From the NCBI GenBank assembly GCA_958417755.1, contig CATZDY010000068.1:1-13606 (forward strand): a stretch of 13,606 bases of DNA. The letters run 5' to 3'. Source of the stretch: an uncultured Peptococcaceae bacterium (GTDB taxonomy: Bacteria > Bacillota > Desulfotomaculia > Desulfotomaculales > Desulfocucumaceae). The position numbers were made by a program, and so were the translations under genes. The notes under the pieces are model-generated. The model was not told the origin of the DNA. It ran no database searches and saw nothing but the letters and a program-made list of their open reading frames with translations. This document shows positions 13,442-13,606 of the stretch, piece by piece; the first letter of the stretch is position 1, and every line of letters begins with the position of its first letter.

Positions 13442-13606
13442 ATGTATACAATTGGTGACATGGCAAAAAAAATGAATGTGGCTCCTTCTACACTCAGATA
13501 TTACGATAAAGAGGGCCTGCTGCCTTTTGTCGGACGTTCCGAAGGTGGAATTCGAATCTTCACAGAAGCTGATTTTGGTGGGCTATCTATCATTCATTGC
13601 CTAAAG
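13442..13606 (+). CDS. MerR-family transcriptional regulator, partial (runs off right edge)
   Basis: The first 55 residues of a MerR-type activator, open to the last base. The winged helix-turn-helix is clear: MYTIGDMAKKMNVAPSTLRY begins the protein, then YDKEGLLPFVGRSEGGIRIF, the family hallmark R-Y-Y-(D/E)-x-x-G-L-L. GGGAGG lies 8 bases before the ATG. The effector-binding part is outside the window, so metal-type Cys ligands cannot be judged. The operator type and the dehydrogenase target favour an aldehyde/electrophile-responsive NmlR/AdhR-like member. It is divergent from the iron dehydrogenase and most likely regulates it. Confidence 0.93.
   Translation, partial: MYTIGDMAKKMNVAPSTLRYYDKEGLLPFVGRSEGGIRIFTEADFGGLSIIHCLK

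Overview
The window looks like chromosome of a low-to-moderate GC Bacillota, most likely a Clostridia-type anaerobe. Ribosome sites are strong purine-rich Shine-Dalgarno sequences, GTG and probably TTG starts occur, there is a two-component/ABC-permease module with a short-loop sensor kinase, and there are many NAD(P)H/flavin redox genes. Species cannot be named from the sequence alone. No rRNA, tRNA or CRISPR array was seen.

Left part (1-5211): one minus-strand transcription unit read from a near-consensus promoter at 4561-4589. In order it encodes a four-helix DUF6463-like membrane protein, an OmpR-type response regulator, an intramembrane-sensing-type histidine kinase, a MacB/LolD-type ABC ATPase and an FtsX/MacB-type permease that runs off the left edge. 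A TetR-family repressor gene is divergent. The two promoters overlap at their -10 boxes, and a perfect 16-bp palindrome lies where one bound repressor could block both. A second control point lies before the ABC genes: a 15-bp direct repeat with a 22-bp period, flanking a weak -35, is a good candidate site for the response regulator.

Middle part (5212-7505): two strong hairpins, one a clear terminator for a minus-strand lipoprotein alpha/beta hydrolase with a Cys-type nucleophile elbow. Then comes a poorly coding stretch with an inverted repeat upstream of the hydrolase, and a 69-residue plus-strand helical protein with a strong ribosome site.

Right part (7506-13606): a decaying redox island, all minus strand, driven from a MerR-type promoter beside a divergent MerR regulator (cut by the right edge). 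That promoter has a 19-bp spacer carrying a 22-bp perfect palindrome of the CTTAAAG-N4-CTTTAAG kind. Downstream are an intact iron alcohol dehydrogenase, a broken aldo/keto reductase, a broken cyclophilin-like protein, an intact flavodoxin, a broken lipoprotein flavodoxin, a possible DUF4405 fragment, an intact zinc alcohol dehydrogenase, an unidentified C-terminal remnant, an intact aldo/keto reductase, and the C-terminal half of a third flavodoxin. The main result of the hunt is this alternation of perfectly intact and multiply frameshifted genes in one regulon: at least four pseudogenes can be reconstructed by changing frame. It looks like an aldehyde/quinone or flavin-redox stress island being pared down to its dehydrogenases, one reductase and one flavodoxin.
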